Below, piece by piece: positions 1-7,658 of a stretch of DNA of 23,130 nucleotides. Under the pieces are notes generated by a model. It saw only the letters and a list, made by a program, of their open reading frames with translations. It did not search any database and had not been told where the DNA came from. This DNA is from an uncultured Alistipes sp. Lineage in GTDB: Bacteria; Bacteroidota; Bacteroidia; Bacteroidales; Rikenellaceae. The stretch spans positions 1-23,130 of the forward strand of contig CALGRZ010000138.1 in assembly GCA_937880705.1 (NCBI GenBank), given 5' to 3'. Numbering within the stretch: position 1 is the stretch's first letter; the number at the start of each line of letters is the position of its first letter. A program made the position numbers and the translations under genes.

Positions 1-2
1 AT

Positions 3-794
3 ACCGTTACCGAGGCAGGTTTCGGTGCCGACCTCGGTGCCGAGAAGTTCCTCGATATCAAGTGCCGTCAGTCAGGCCTTAAGCCCGACCTCACGGTGTT
101 GGTAGCCTCGACCCTCGCCCTTAAGATGCATGGTGGTGTTCCCGAGACCGAGATACGTCTGCCCAATGCCGAGGGTCTGCAGCAGGGCTTTGCAAACCTC
201 GACCGTCACGTTGCCAACCTTAAGAAGTTCGGTCAGACGGTGCTGGTATGCTTCAACCGCTTTGCCAGCGATACCGACGAGGAGATCGATATGGTTATCA
301 AGCACTGCGAGGAGCTTGGCGTGCGCTGCGTGATCAATAACGCCTATGCCGAGGGTGGTGCAGGTGCTGCCGATCTGGCACGCGCCGCCGTGGAGCTTAT
401 CGAGAATGAGCCCTCACAGCCCATCAACTACGCCTATGACCTGGAGGATAGCCTCAAGGATAAGATTACGAAGGTGGCCAAGAATATCTATGGTGCCGGC
501 TCGGTAGTCTTTGGCCCCAAGGCGCAGAAGGAGATCGCCCTTATCGAGAAGTGGGGCATGGGCAACCTGCCCGTCTGCATCGCCAAGACGCAGTTCTCGT
601 TCAGTGCCGATGCCAAGCGTTATGGCTCGGTTGAGGGCTTCGAGATCAACATCAAGGATGTAGAGCTCAACGCGGGTAGTGGCTTTGTGGTGGCTCTGGC
701 CGGCGATATTATGCGTATGCCGGGCTTGAGCAAGACCCCGCAGGCGGGTAACATCCACCTCGCAGCCGATGGTACTGTCGAGGGTATCGTATAG
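3..794 (+). CDS. fhs: Formate-tetrahydrofolate ligase, C-terminal part
   Basis: This is the 3' part of formyltetrahydrofolate synthetase, which makes 10-formyl-THF from formate, THF and ATP in cytoplasmic one-carbon metabolism. The gene enters from the left edge; about 263 residues are visible, roughly the last half of a protein usually near 555 residues. The reading frame is open from base 3, and the first visible residues (VTEAGFGADLGAEKFLDIKC) are a family hallmark. The usual C-terminal stretch with PGLSKTP and then NIHL near the end is also present, so the 3' end is intact. The stop codon lies within the overlap with the following mqnB frame, so it probably shares a transcript with the menaquinone genes. 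Its own start and promoter are outside the window. I see no frameshift. Confidence 0.96.
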   Translation, partial: TVTEAGFGADLGAEKFLDIKCRQSGLKPDLTVLVASTLALKMHGGVPETEIRLPNAEGLQQGFANLDRHVANLKKFGQTVLVCFNRFASDTDEEIDMVIKHCEELGVRCVINNAYAEGGAGAADLARAAVELIENEPSQPINYAYDLEDSLKDKITKVAKNIYGAGSVVFGPKAQKEIALIEKWGMGNLPVCIAKTQFSFSADAKRYGSVEGFEINIKDVELNAGSGFVVALAGDIMRMPGLSKTPQAGNIHLAADGTVEGIV

Positions 795-1353
795 CGTGGA
801 ACCTCAATCGAGAGGAGTGGTAAATAGTAACCCGATAATTCTCTTCCCTACGGAGGTCGAGGCGGCACCATTTTGTCGCCTCGCCCCCGATAGCGAGGTC
901 GTCATCTCGGGCGTGGGCATGGCCGCCACGACCGCTACGCTGGCACGTCTTCAGCGTGAGGGTCGTCTCGACCGAGACCGCTGCATCATCCTTGCCGGCG
1001 TTGCCGGCAGCTACCATGATAGTGTGGCTGTTGAGGATGTTGTGGAGGTCGTCGAGGAGCGTTGTGCGGAGCTTCCCGCCCGCTTTTGTCGTAGCTATCG
1101 TGCTACGGCGCGTCTTACCGCGCTGCGCGGGGTGATCTCCAACACGGTGCATCGCGGTGTTGATGACGGGGGTGGTGCCCAGATCGAGAATATGGAGGGT
1201 GCGGCACTCTTCGCCTTTGCCGATGCAATGGAGCTGCGGGCTACCGAGCTGCGAGCAGTCTCCAACCGCGTGGGTGAGAGCTTCGAGGCTTGGCACCTGG
1301 CGGAGGCTACCGAGGCTCTGGCACAAAGGTTAGTAACGATATTAAAATCATAG
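769..1353 (+). CDS. mqnB: Futalosine hydrolase (menaquinone futalosine pathway)
   Basis: Probably MqnB, which removes the base from futalosine (or an analogue) in the alternative menaquinone pathway. It belongs to the nucleoside phosphorylase / MTA-SAH nucleosidase fold: visible hallmarks are a glycine-rich GVGMAATTATL segment, GVAGSY, the IENMEGAALF purine-nucleosidase signature, and a VSNRVGE motif near the end where relatives carry the catalytic loop. The assignment is reinforced by mqnD 208 bases downstream. At up to 194 residues it is shorter than the roughly 220 typical of the family, mainly in the middle. The start is uncertain: ATG 769 overlaps fhs by 26 bases; GTG 796 and GTG 817 are alternatives, and homology appears to begin only near residue 23 of the longest form, favouring a later start. 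It is cytoplasmic and co-transcribed with its neighbours by spacing. Confidence 0.85.
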   Translation: MVLSRVSYSVEPQSRGVVNSNPIILFPTEVEAAPFCRLAPDSEVVISGVGMAATTATLARLQREGRLDRDRCIILAGVAGSYHDSVAVEDVVEVVEERCAELPARFCRSYRATARLTALRGVISNTVHRGVDDGGGAQIENMEGAALFAFADAMELRATELRAVSNRVGESFEAWHLAEATEALAQRLVTILKS

Positions 1354-1356
1354 AGT

Positions 1357-1569
1357 ATGAGTCGTGTAAAAAAGATTTTGATCTACATCTTTCTCGCTAT
1401 TTTGGTGATAGTATGTATAGGTGTTGTGTGGCACTTCTTTAAGAATCAGATAGTTGTCGGCTTGGGCTGGGCAGCACTCTTCGTGCTGGTCTTTGCTGCG
1501 GGCTGGCTTGTGGGCCGTTACGCCGGCCATAGCAAGGCGCAGAAGTGCCTCCCCAAGGCAGATGAGTAG
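1357..1569 (+). CDS. Small two-helix membrane protein of unknown function
   Basis: A 70-residue protein starting three bases after the mqnB stop. It has a short basic N-terminus (MSRVKK), a first hydrophobic helix at about residues 7-27, a short polar turn (FFKNQ), a second hydrophobic helix at about 33-53, and a basic, hydrophilic tail. This predicts an inner-membrane helical hairpin. Its last codons overlap the start of mqnD by 8 bases (ATGAGTAG), which suggests translational coupling and a real gene rather than a chance frame. I do not recognise the family. Position between mqnB and mqnD invites the guess of a link to membrane quinone synthesis, but nothing in the sequence shows a function. 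Confidence 0.75.
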   Translation: MSRVKKILIYIFLAILVIVCIGVVWHFFKNQIVVGLGWAALFVLVFAAGWLVGRYAGHSKAQKCLPKADE

Positions 1570-2338
1570 GCCACTGACACTCTACATATCACCCTGTCCG
1601 AACGACACCTTTATGTTCGATGCTATTGTCAACCGACGCATCGACCTGGAGGGCATGTCGTTTAATGTCGAGTACCACGATATCGAGGAGCTTAACAGTC
1701 GGGCTATGGCGCAACGTGCCGATATCACAAAGTGCAGTGCTGCGGTGTTGCCCCTGATTGCGGAGCACTACGAGCTTCTGGAGAGTGGCTCGGCACTGGG
1801 TCGTGGCAATGGCCCCCTGCTGGTGCGACGCAAGGGCGATAAGGGCCCCATACGTCGCATTGCCGTGCCGGGAAAGCATACGACGGCCAATCTGTTGGTC
1901 GAGAGGCTCTTTCCCGAGATAGAGTGCCGCACGCCGCTGCTCTTCAGCGAGATTGCCGAGGCTGTGGAGCGTGGCGAGTACGATGCCGGAGTGCTTATCC
2001 ATGAGGGTAGATTTGTCTATGAACGTCGTGGCCTGGAGCTCGTTTCGGACCTCGGTCTTGAGTGGGAGCGTCGTCTGTCGTTGCCCCTGCCTCTGGGCAG
2101 TATCGTTGCTGCAAAGTCGTTAGGTGGCGACACAATAGCGCGCTTCGATAGGGTGCTCAACCGAAGCATACGCTATGCCTTCGATAATCCTGCGGTGTCG
2201 CGCGACTATGTCAAGAGCCACGCCCGTGAGTTGGAGGATGAGGTCATAGATAAGCATATAGCACTCTTTGTTAACGAATACTCCCTGTGTCTGGGTGTTG
2301 AGGGCCGTGAGGCTGTCGCGGCTTTGTGCCGGAGGTAG
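1562..2338 (+). CDS. mqnD: 1,4-dihydroxy-6-naphthoate synthase
   Basis: MqnD converts cyclic dehypoxanthine futalosine to 1,4-dihydroxy-6-naphthoate in the futalosine route to menaquinone. It is 258 residues long, close to family length, and has the fold of periplasmic-binding-like MqnA/MqnD enzymes. Diagnostic features are the N-terminal SPCPNDTFMFDA, the segment DIEELNSRA, the GRGNGPLLV region, and DAGVLIHEGRF, whose His (about residue 147) matches the catalytic base known for MqnD. The open frame extends upstream to 1454, but ATG 1562 gives the conserved N-terminus and the 8-base overlap with the preceding small membrane protein gene. It is the last gene of the fhs-mqnB-mqnD cluster and is followed by a clear terminator. 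MqnA and MqnC are not in the window. Confidence 0.95.
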   Translation: MSRPLTLYISPCPNDTFMFDAIVNRRIDLEGMSFNVEYHDIEELNSRAMAQRADITKCSAAVLPLIAEHYELLESGSALGRGNGPLLVRRKGDKGPIRRIAVPGKHTTANLLVERLFPEIECRTPLLFSEIAEAVERGEYDAGVLIHEGRFVYERRGLELVSDLGLEWERRLSLPLPLGSIVAAKSLGGDTIARFDRVLNRSIRYAFDNPAVSRDYVKSHARELEDEVIDKHIALFVNEYSLCLGVEGREAVAALCRR

Positions 2339-2372
2339 CACATAGAGGTGGATATTGTAAAACGTGAATAAG

Positions 2373-2407
2373 ATTGGTCGCAAAAAGTTTGCAGACCAAT
2401 TTTTTTT
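2373..2407 (+). terminator. Rho-independent terminator after mqnD
   Basis: The stem is ATTGGTC-GCAAA / TTTGC-(A)-GACCAAT, 12 base pairs with a single bulged A and a three-base loop, followed directly by seven T. It sits 35 bases past the mqnD stop on the correct strand. The right half of the stem also carries the TTTG used as -33 box by the next promoter. Confidence 0.9.
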
Positions 2408-2418
2408 GTATAATTTTG
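2388..2418 (+). promoter_or_regulatory. Bacteroidota-type promoter for the 2490 lipoprotein gene
   Basis: TTTG at 2388-2391 and TAATTTTG at 2411-2418 are separated by 19 bases, an exact match to the known Bacteroidota -33/-7 consensus TTTG-N19-21-TAnnTTTG. Transcription would start near 2425, leaving a leader of about 65 bases before ATG 2490. The -33 box lies inside the terminator stem of mqnD. Confidence 0.8.
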
Positions 2419-2489
2419 TTTCGCCTTTCGATAAGTGTCCAATAAGTCGCCAAGGCAGGTACAAATAAACAATAACCTTAAAAACTAAA

Positions 2490-4778
2490 ATGAAAAGAGT
2501 CTTTAATCTGTTGACTTTCGTTGCTCTGGCTATGCTGTCGTTTGTGATGGTCGCTTGCAACGATAACCCCGATGTTGACAAGTCGGGTATTCAGTCTAAT
2601 CCCGTCGAAATTGATGGCTTGGGAGGCAATGTCGCTGTGGCCTATGTCGTTACGGGCGGTGATGCCTCGCAACTCGAGGTGAGCTGCGATGTGGAGTGGT
2701 TGCACGACTTTGTTGTCGACACCTCGATCATCCGTTGCCAGGCTGATGCCAACACAACCAAGGCTGCGCGTGTGGCGACTTTGACGTTGAGCTGCGGTGC
2801 GCTGCCCTCTATTGAGGTTACGGTCACGCAGCTGGCTGCCGATGTGGACTTTCTGATCGACATTACGGAGATTACTCCCTATACATGCCATGTCACCTAT
2901 ACTCCTGTAAATCACGATGGTTCGTACCTCTTCCTGGTTATCGAGAAGGATACTTTGGAGTCGTACATCGTCACCGATGCGCTTGATGAGTGGTGCCAGG
3001 GTGATATCGAGTGGCTCACCGGCCAGGCCGAGTATAACGGCATGACCCTCGAGGAGTTCCTGCCCGAGGCCAAGATGCTCTTCTCGGTATTCCCCGACCC
3101 CGTATCTATTGACTATACGACGCTCGATGCCGAGACCGACTACTACGCCTACTGCTACGGCATGGAGGCTGACGGTACTATCACCACGCCCATGTGCTTC
3201 AAGGAGTTCTCGACACGCATCGTGCAGAGTGTAGACATGGAGTTTGAGCTCACCGTGGAGGATGTCGAGGCCAATGCCGCCACCATCACCGTGACCCCCT
3301 CGAACAACGAGGAGTACTACTTCTGGACCTATATCTCGGCTATGGACTATGCCAACTATGATGACAATGCCGTGATGACCAATATGATAGCCAACATCTT
3401 GGCCACTGTCGAGTATGGCGAGGCCACGATGGAGGAGCTGCTGCATCAGGGCCCCTCGTCGCAGCGTCCCAAGTCGCTGTGGAGTGGCACGAAGTACCAT
3501 GTCATCGCCTGGGGTATGGACCTTAAGGGTGCGCCCACCACGCCCCCTATCAACATAGGCTCGTTTGTGACCGCCTCGTCGGCCGTTGAGGATGATTGTA
3601 CCTTCGACATCTCGTGCCCGGAGGTTACGCAGACCGATATGCTTATCAACGTGAAGCCCTCGAAGTCGACCACGCGCTATATGATATGCCCCGTCGAGGA
3701 GACTATCTGCGGTGCCTATGGCGATGAGCAGATGGCCCAGCGTCTGATCAACATGGAGCAGGGTCGTTTCGACGAGAGCTTCTATGGCGAGGGTGTCGAT
3801 TGGTCAAATGCCGAGTGGATCTTCTCCGGCGAGCAGACGAAGTGGGGTCGTGCCGACCTGGACTGGACCTTTGAGGCCGGTAAGAGCTATCGTATCTATG
3901 TCTTTGGTGTCGATGCCAATGGTAATCGCACTACGGCCGTTGCGCGCCATGACCAGCAGGCCGCAGCCGGTGAGCGTTCGGATATGACCTTCGAGGTGGA
4001 GCTTATCGAGAATGTGTGGAACTACCCCGTCATCCGCGTGACACCCTCGAACAACAACGAGTTCTGGTTGTCGTGCATGATGAAGTCGGAGTATGTGGAT
4101 CTCTACCGCAATGGCGATGGTACCATCAACGAGGAGGAGATGATGCACATGCTTGACCATGAGTACTTTGATGGCGATGCCAAGTACTACGCCAAGCAGG
4201 GTGAGCGCGAGGATACCTACTATTGGGCTTCGGAGTCGGAGTACACGCTGCTGCTGTGCGGTTGGTCGGGCTCGAATACCACCCCCTTCTTCGAGTTTAA
4301 GTTTACCACCCCTGCAATTCCTTGGGGCGAGTCGGAGGCCGGTGTAGAGGTTGAGTATAAGCTCTTCGATGGTGCTGCGCTTGTCGAGATGGATATGTTC
4401 ACATGGGCAGGCTATGAGGATAACTGCGTAGTCTACATCGAATATACCCCCAACGAGCAGGCTGCGCACTGGTATGGCGGTGTGTGGATGCCGGAGTCGA
4501 ACTATGCGGATAATGGCGGTGTGGACCACCTTGTGGCACTCCTGCGCAACCCCGATGTGAGCCATGTGGATAGGTATAGTGGCATGTATCGTGGTGTATG
4601 GTTCGACGACACCTTCTCGATCTCGTGGTTTGCCGAGGATGCCGATGGCAGATTGGGCCAGTGGCACTACGAGGAGTTTACCCCCACGCGCGAGGGCGAT
4701 GGCTACAATATGGATGAGCCCTACGACTTCTGGACCAATCAGAAGGCCAATAGTGCAATCCTGACCTTTAAGAAGTAG
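2490..4778 (+). CDS. Large lipoprotein with N-terminal BACON-like domain
   Basis: A 762-residue predicted outer-membrane or surface lipoprotein. The signal peptide ends in a lipobox (MVAC, Cys23), followed by acidic, Asn-rich residues (NDNPDVD) like the lipoprotein export signals of Bacteroidota. Residues about 40-115 look like a BACON domain: a GG-N-V-A-V strand, a V-x-W core (DVEWLHDF), then an ATLTLSC strand and a VTVTQLA end. After this come several repeats of about 110-130 residues, each opening with a xVTPS/xYTP-type beta strand followed by acidic segments and ending in a YYxxCYGM- or YRIYVFGVD-like strand, probably Ig/Fn3-like sandwiches. Two paralogues lie at 15465 and 17748. It has its own promoter and stands alone. 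The molecular role is unknown; glycan or host-surface binding is a common guess for BACON proteins but no catalytic motif is visible. Confidence 0.88.
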   Translation: MKRVFNLLTFVALAMLSFVMVACNDNPDVDKSGIQSNPVEIDGLGGNVAVAYVVTGGDASQLEVSCDVEWLHDFVVDTSIIRCQADANTTKAARVATLTLSCGALPSIEVTVTQLAADVDFLIDITEITPYTCHVTYTPVNHDGSYLFLVIEKDTLESYIVTDALDEWCQGDIEWLTGQAEYNGMTLEEFLPEAKMLFSVFPDPVSIDYTTLDAETDYYAYCYGMEADGTITTPMCFKEFSTRIVQSVDMEFELTVEDVEANAATITVTPSNNEEYYFWTYISAMDYANYDDNAVMTNMIANILATVEYGEATMEELLHQGPSSQRPKSLWSGTKYHVIAWGMDLKGAPTTPPINIGSFVTASSAVEDDCTFDISCPEVTQTDMLINVKPSKSTTRYMICPVEETICGAYGDEQMAQRLINMEQGRFDESFYGEGVDWSNAEWIFSGEQTKWGRADLDWTFEAGKSYRIYVFGVDANGNRTTAVARHDQQAAAGERSDMTFEVELIENVWNYPVIRVTPSNNNEFWLSCMMKSEYVDLYRNGDGTINEEEMMHMLDHEYFDGDAKYYAKQGEREDTYYWASESEYTLLLCGWSGSNTTPFFEFKFTTPAIPWGESEAGVEVEYKLFDGAALVEMDMFTWAGYEDNCVVYIEYTPNEQAAHWYGGVWMPESNYADNGGVDHLVALLRNPDVSHVDRYSGMYRGVWFDDTFSISWFAEDADGRLGQWHYEEFTPTREGDGYNMDEPYDFWTNQKANSAILTFKK

Positions 4779-4783
4779 TGGTT

Positions 4784-4869
4784 GAAGAGAGTCTCTTCGA
4801 GGCTACGTTGTGAAGTGCCCCCAAAAGTCTCGATCGAGACTTTTGGGGGCACTTCAGTTGTTCGACAAC
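4784..4869. repeat. Cluster of inverted repeats including a 46-bp perfect palindrome
   Basis: Between two convergent genes lie three dyads: 4784-4798 (GAAGAGA-G-TCTCTTC), 4811-4856 (a perfect palindrome of 46 bases centred on CTCGATCGAG, no mismatch, no spacer), and 4857-4869 (GTTGT-TCG-ACAAC). The large palindrome would form a 20-plus base-pair hairpin in RNA from either strand and most probably acts as a bidirectional terminator, although no long T run follows it on either side. Confidence 0.85.
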
Positions 4870-4895
4870 CAATGCTCTATTATCGGCATTAGCTC

Positions 4896-5411
4896 TTATT
4901 TTGCCTCTGACCTCTGGCCATGCTCTTTGGCATAGTTGTAGTCGGCATCAGTAAAGGTGTAGGTTAGCGTGCGAGAGTTGTCGTCGACATCTTCCACCAC
5001 CCAGCACTCGGGGTTGGATATTGACTGCAAACCATCTTCAAGGCCGATGTTGGTATAGACCATCTTTATGTATGATGTGTCGTGAGCGTCCTTACGGTCA
5101 AAGTAGGCTACAATAGTGTAGAACTTATCGGTAAGCTCCAAAAAACGGTCTGCGCGATAGTCGGCCTTGTCCGCTACGACTGTGGCACTGTTAATCGGCA
5201 GTATGGTTCCGATGTCCGAGCCTACCTCTACAAACTCAATTAGTATGGGCTTGCTACAATTGTTGGCAATCGCAAAGTAGGTGTAGAAACCATCGGCTGT
5301 CTCTCGCTCGTTGTCGGGATAGAACTTTGGTGCGCTCTGCGGAATACTCTCCTTGTCGCAACTCAGCAATCCTGCTGCAAAGATGGCAATGATAAATAGT
5401 AACTTTTTCAT
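4896..5411 (-). CDS. Small predicted lipoprotein of unknown function
   Basis: A 171-residue lipoprotein. The frame is open from 5459, but ATG 5411 gives a proper signal peptide: MKKLL, a hydrophobic run, then LLSC with Cys18 as the lipidated residue, followed by DKES, a charged stretch consistent with Bacteroidota outer-membrane or surface lipoproteins. The mature part is rich in acidic and aromatic residues, with beta-strand-like segments (FYTYFAIANN, FYTIVAYFD, SRTLTYTF), and ends in a charged tail. I do not recognise the family. It is convergent with the large lipoprotein gene at 2490 and divergent from the antiporter operon. A TATATTTG box at 5461-5468 on the minus strand would give a leader of about 40 bases. 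Confidence 0.78.
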   Translation of the reverse strand: MKKLLFIIAIFAAGLLSCDKESIPQSAPKFYPDNERETADGFYTYFAIANNCSKPILIEFVEVGSDIGTILPINSATVVADKADYRADRFLELTDKFYTIVAYFDRKDAHDTSYIKMVYTNIGLEDGLQSISNPECWVVEDVDDNSRTLTYTFTDADYNYAKEHGQRSEAK

Positions 5412-5460
5412 ATTGGCATATTTTTTAATTGTTAATAACCTAGCTAAAAATACTCCCATG

Positions 5461-5468
5461 CAAATATA
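5461..5468 (-). promoter_or_regulatory. -7 box for the minus-strand lipoprotein gene
   Basis: CAAATATA on the plus strand is TATATTTG on the minus strand, an exact TAnnTTTG match located 50 bases before ATG 5411. A convincing -33 TTTG is not seen at 19-20 bases; TTTA (minus strand, 5490-5493) at 21 bases is the closest. Confidence 0.6.
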
Positions 5469-5542
5469 ATGAATTATTTTGAATAAATCTAAATTTTTGA
5501 CTTATCTTTCATATTCTCAACTCTTACTCTTCGCAATTTCCG

Positions 5543-5723
5543 TATCTTTGGCATCAGAGTGATGCCCCCACCGCATGATACTTCTGCAATAAAGAGCCTC
5601 GGAAGTGAGGCTATCAAAATTCTTTTTACTATCTTTGGCATCAGAGTGATGCCCCTCTACATGATAGTTCTGCAATAAAGAGCCTCGGAAGTGAGGCTAT
5701 CAAAATACTTTTTACTATCTTTG
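5543..5723 (+). repeat. Tandem repeat of about 87 bp carrying TATCTTTG boxes and two hairpins
   Basis: Unit 1 is 5543-5629 (87 bp) and unit 2 is 5630-5715 (86 bp); a third TATCTTTG at 5716-5723 begins a truncated third unit. The units differ at only a handful of bases around 5566-5582 and 5653-5668 and at one base near the end. Each holds TATCTTTG, a dyad GGCATCA-GAG-TGATGCC that overlaps the last G of the box (5550-5566, 5637-5653), the sequence TTCTGCAATAAAG, and a hairpin AGCCTC-GGAAGT-GAGGCT (5595-5612, 5681-5698) followed by ATCAAAAT and CTTTTT. This accounts for most of the 339-base gap between 5411 and 5751. Confidence 0.9.
5716..5723 (+). promoter_or_regulatory. Putative -7 box of the antiporter/O-acyltransferase operon
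   Basis: TATCTTTG matches the TAnnTTTG consensus and lies 27 bases before ATG 5751, so a start near 5730 would give a short leader. Identical boxes at 5543-5550 and 5630-5637 may be additional upstream promoters. None has a clean TTTG 19-21 bases upstream. Confidence 0.6.
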
Positions 5724-5750
5724 CGCAATTATTTTATAATTGACGTTGAA

Positions 5751-6680
5751 ATGGAGTATCTCATTCTTATAGTCGGCCTGGTGCTGATCATCGTGGGCGC
5801 ATCGCTCCTTACCGATGGCTCGGTGGCTCTGGCCGTGCGCTTTCGTGTTCCGGAGTTTATCGTGGGCCTGACGGTGGTGGCCGTGGGTACGTCGATGCCC
5901 GAGCTGGCTGTGAGCTTCTTCTCGGCATTGAAGGGTAGTGGCGATATGGCTATCGGCAATGTCGTGGGCTCGAACATCTGCAATACGTTCCTTATTCTCG
6001 GTCTGTGTGCGCTGTTGAGCCCCATTAGCTTCTCGCGCAGCAACATCCGTCGCGACATCCCTATATGTATCGCTGCATCGGCGGCTCTGCTCATAGCCAC
6101 ACTCAGCAATGGCGACATCAACCGCATAGAGGGCCTTGTGCTGCTTGTGGCCTATGTGGTAATGATCGTGCTCACCATCCGTGCCGATCGCAAGGCCGTA
6201 AAGGGCGAGGAGGAGGCCGACACGGAGGGTGTGATGCCCATGTGGCGCACGGCAGTGTGGATCATTGCCGGCCTTGTGGCACTCATCTATGGCGGTCAGC
6301 TCTGCGTGGATAGCGCATCGGCCATCGCGCGCGATCTGGGCGTGTCGGAGGCGACCATCGCCATCACCTTGGTGGCCGTGGGCACCTCGCTGCCGGAGCT
6401 TGCAGCGAGCCTCGCCTCAATATTCAAGGGTCGCGAGTCGCTGGCACTGGGTAACGTGCTCGGCTCGAATATCGCCAACATACTGCTTATCCTGGGCGTG
6501 TGTGGTACGACGACACCGCTGACGATGAGTGGTGTGGCGATGAGCGATATATGCGTTGCCGTGGCAACCTCGCTTGCCATAATGCTCTCGGCACTCTTCA
6601 TAGGCCACCACAAGCTCACCCGCTTCGAGGGCGCGCTCTTCCTGGCCGTCTATGTCGTATATATCTACACGCTGATTTAA
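5751..6680 (+). CDS. Calcium/sodium antiporter, CaCA family (first of tandem pair)
   Basis: A 309-residue inner-membrane exchanger of the YrbG/NCX-like CaCA family, which couples Na+ or H+ entry to Ca2+ export. The protein is nearly all hydrophobic helices and shows the two inverted alpha-repeats: AVGTSMPE (Glu51) with GNVVGSN (69-75), and AVGTSLPE (Glu216) with GNVLGSN (234-240). The two Glu residues and the GSN asparagines form the ion site in this family. ATG 5751 is preferred over the longer frame from 5691 because it matches the start of the paralogue (MEYLILIVGL against MDYLTLVAGL) and clears the repeat and promoter region. A soluble acidic loop (EEEADTEG) separates the halves. It is the first gene of a six-gene operon; the next gene is a close duplicate 26 bases downstream. 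Confidence 0.92.
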   Translation: MEYLILIVGLVLIIVGASLLTDGSVALAVRFRVPEFIVGLTVVAVGTSMPELAVSFFSALKGSGDMAIGNVVGSNICNTFLILGLCALLSPISFSRSNIRRDIPICIAASAALLIATLSNGDINRIEGLVLLVAYVVMIVLTIRADRKAVKGEEEADTEGVMPMWRTAVWIIAGLVALIYGGQLCVDSASAIARDLGVSEATIAITLVAVGTSLPELAASLASIFKGRESLALGNVLGSNIANILLILGVCGTTTPLTMSGVAMSDICVAVATSLAIMLSALFIGHHKLTRFEGALFLAVYVVYIYTLI

Positions 6681-6706
6681 ACCCTCCCAAAAATAGATTT
6701 ACTCAA

Positions 6707-7642
6707 ATGGACTATCTAACTCTTGTTGCCGGCCTTGCGATGATTGTCGTGGGCGCAATGATGCTCACCGACGGCTCGGTGGCTTTGGCAAAACGTCTTC
6801 ATGTTCCGGAGTTTATCATCGGTCTTACGGTGATGGCCGTAGGTACGTCGATGCCGGAGTTTACCGTGAGCTTTATCTCGGCATTGAAGGGTAGCGGCGA
6901 TATGGCTATCGGCAATGTCGTGGGCTCGAACATCTTCAACATATTCGCTATCCTTGGCATCTGTGCTCTGTTCTCGCCTATATCGTTTACGCGCAGCAAC
7001 ATCCGTCGCGACATCCCCCTCTGCATCGTGGCGACACTCGCTATGGTAGGTGTGACGGCACTCAACGAGGATATCACACGCCTGGAGGGTCTGCTGCTTG
7101 CGCTTGGCTATGTTGTGATGATTGGCCTTACGATCCGTGCCGATCGTCGCAAGATGGAGATGGGCGAGATAACCTCGGAGGTCGAGGGTGGCGATATGCC
7201 CTCGTGGCGTATTGCGGTGTGGATCATCGTGGGTCTGGTGGGCCTGATCTATGGCGGTCAGCTCTGCGTGGATAGCGCATCGGCCATCGCACGCGATCTG
7301 GGTGTGTCGGAGGCGACCATCGCCATTACGCTTGTGGCAGGTGGCACGTCGCTGCCCGAGCTGGCCTCAAGCCTTATGGCCATCTTCCGTGGCAGCCCCT
7401 CGCTGGCACTGGGTAATGTGCTCGGCTCGAACATCGCCAACATCCTGCTCATCCTGGGCGTGTGCGGTGTTGTGACACCTCTGACGATGAGTGGCGTGGA
7501 GATGACCGACATATACGTTGCCCTGGCAGCAGCCCTGGCTGTGATGATAGCCGCCATGGTCATCGGCCGCGATAAGATAACCCGTGCCGAGGGCTTTATG
7601 TTCCTTGTGTGCTACGCCGCCTATGTTTACACGCTGATATAG
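6707..7642 (+). CDS. Calcium/sodium antiporter, CaCA family (second of tandem pair)
   Basis: A 311-residue paralogue of the preceding gene, with the same two alpha-repeats: AVGTSMPE with GNVVGSNIFN in the first half and AGGTSLPE with GNVLGSNIAN in the second. Long stretches are nearly identical at both DNA and protein level, for instance the block beginning YGGQLCVDSAS, so this is a gene duplication. One notable change is V to G just before the second GTSLPE motif (AVG to AGG). The central loop is longer and starts with a Lys/Met/Glu-rich segment. The frame is open from 6500, overlapping the first gene, but ATG 6707 gives the conserved N-terminus and lies 26 bases after the first gene's stop. 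Why two copies are kept is unknown; different ion preference is possible. Confidence 0.92.
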   Translation: MDYLTLVAGLAMIVVGAMMLTDGSVALAKRLHVPEFIIGLTVMAVGTSMPEFTVSFISALKGSGDMAIGNVVGSNIFNIFAILGICALFSPISFTRSNIRRDIPLCIVATLAMVGVTALNEDITRLEGLLLALGYVVMIGLTIRADRRKMEMGEITSEVEGGDMPSWRIAVWIIVGLVGLIYGGQLCVDSASAIARDLGVSEATIAITLVAGGTSLPELASSLMAIFRGSPSLALGNVLGSNIANILLILGVCGVVTPLTMSGVEMTDIYVALAAALAVMIAAMVIGRDKITRAEGFMFLVCYAAYVYTLI

Positions 7643-7658
7643 AATAGATAAAGGAGAT

